From assembly GCA_047638695.1 (NCBI GenBank), contig JBLINY010000076.1, positions 1 through 21,716 of the forward strand: a stretch of DNA of 21,716 nt, in the 5' to 3' direction. Of the stretch, positions 21,227 through 21,716 are shown piece after piece (the stretch's first letter is position 1; each line of letters begins with the position of its first letter). A program made the position numbers and the translations under genes. The stretch is from JAHECQ01 sp047638695 (GTDB taxonomy: Bacteria > Actinomycetota > Acidimicrobiia > Acidimicrobiales > SZUA-35). The notes under the pieces were generated by a model that searched no databases, was not told the origin of the DNA, and worked only from the letters and a program-made list of their open reading frames with translations.

Positions 21227-21716
21227 ATGGCCACAGAGGTAATCGAGTACGAGGCGGCAGATCTGCACGCGGTGGGTCTGTTGGCACTGCCCGACGGCAG
21301 CGATCAACGCCCAGGGGTGTTGGTCTGCCATGAAGGACCCGGTTTGGGAAACCACGTGAAAAATGTGGCTCGCCGTATCGCCGACGAGCTTGGCTTCGTG
21401 GCCTTTGCCGTGGACTACATCGGTAACGGTGAGGTTCTGGCCGGTATGGACGACGTCATGGCCCGGCTGGGTCCGTTGATGGGCGACCCGCTCCAGACCA
21501 GAGCACTGGGTCAAGCAGGCCTCGATATTCTGACCGCCCACGAACGGGTCGACACAACCCGGCTCGCAGCCATCGGCTACTGCTTCGGCGGGACGATGGC
21601 CCTCGAACTGGCCCGCGGCGGCGCAGACCTTCGAGCCGTCGTCGGGTTCCACTCCGGCCTTTCCACGGCTCGCCCCGAAGACGCGTCGAACATCACTGCC
21701 AAGGTGTTGGTGTGCA
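21227..21716 (+). CDS. Dienelactone-hydrolase-family protein (partial, C-terminus off window)
   Basis: Starts MATEVIEYEAADLHAVGLLA after GAAGGAG (6 nt spacing); an ATG one codon earlier is also possible. An alpha/beta hydrolase: VLVCHEGPGLGNHVKNVARR follows the first strands, and the nucleophile elbow GYCFGG has a Cys, the mark of dienelactone hydrolases rather than serine esterases. The Asp and His of the triad would lie past the window end. 163 codons are present. It is divergent from the crotonase gene (199-nt intergenic region), so the two may share regulation in a ring-cleavage or lactone pathway. Confidence 0.92.
   Translation, partial: MATEVIEYEAADLHAVGLLALPDGSDQRPGVLVCHEGPGLGNHVKNVARRIADELGFVAFAVDYIGNGEVLAGMDDVMARLGPLMGDPLQTRALGQAGLDILTAHERVDTTRLAAIGYCFGGTMALELARGGADLRAVVGFHSGLSTARPEDASNITAKVLVC

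Noticed and set aside
21080..21652. 190-codon minus-strand frame at the right end
   Set aside because: Antisense to the dienelactone-hydrolase-family gene, which has a ribosome binding site and the GYCFGG elbow.

Overview
This is a high-G+C window with compact divergent and convergent genes, FHA- and ATPase-linked class III nucleotidyl cyclases, many vapBC-type toxin-antitoxin (TA) genes, and mostly leaderless-looking starts (a TAnnnT box 6-7 nt before the start codon). This points to an actinobacterium. The UGSC selenoprotein, the DUF6529-like protein and the cyclase-ATPase suggest an environmental, possibly Acidimicrobiia-like lineage, but that placement is inference.

Left part (1-4712): a minus-strand pair encodes a partial conserved protein and a selenoprotein. 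The selenoprotein gene is split in standard translation by an in-frame TGA that forms the motif Sec-Gly-Ser-Cys (UGSC), followed at once by a good bacterial SECIS-like hairpin. Divergent from it are an FHA-adenylate/guanylate cyclase, then an SDR oxidoreductase, a convergent conserved hypothetical gene, an inositol-monophosphatase-family gene and tRNA-Val(UAC).

Accessory part A (4713-8840): starting just after tRNA-Val there is a chain of small TA modules: an antitoxin-like/toxin-like pair; an antitoxin-like gene with a frameshifted nucleotidyltransferase; a ParDE-type pair with a truncated toxin meeting a second truncated antitoxin head-on; and an intact AbrB-VapC pair. An imperfect 62-nt palindrome sits before three of these four modules and again before a fifth (CopG-VapC) at 15.6 kb. 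In two copies it covers the start of a small helix-turn-helix gene on the opposite strand. The repeat looks like a mobile or recombinogenic element associated with the TA genes.

Accessory part B (8839-12420): a hypothetical gene and an Asp/Ser-rich lipoprotein gene, then two decayed minus-strand genes, a membrane-anchored alpha/beta hydrolase and a winged-helix/ATPase regulator, separated by a pentanucleotide tandem repeat.

Redox operon (12513-14718): a five-helix membrane protein (DUF6529-like), an exported cupredoxin and a lipoprotein with two copies of the COG4315-type secreted repeat. They follow each other on one strand with ribosome binding sites and look like an envelope electron-transfer module.

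Right part (15364-21716): the fifth repeat copy with CopG-VapC, an 892-residue cyclase/NB-ARC-like ATPase/TPR regulator flanked by 16-bp near-identical direct repeats, then a VOC-family protein, a crotonase with the four active-site residues of 6-oxocamphor hydrolase, and a divergent, partial dienelactone-hydrolase-family gene.
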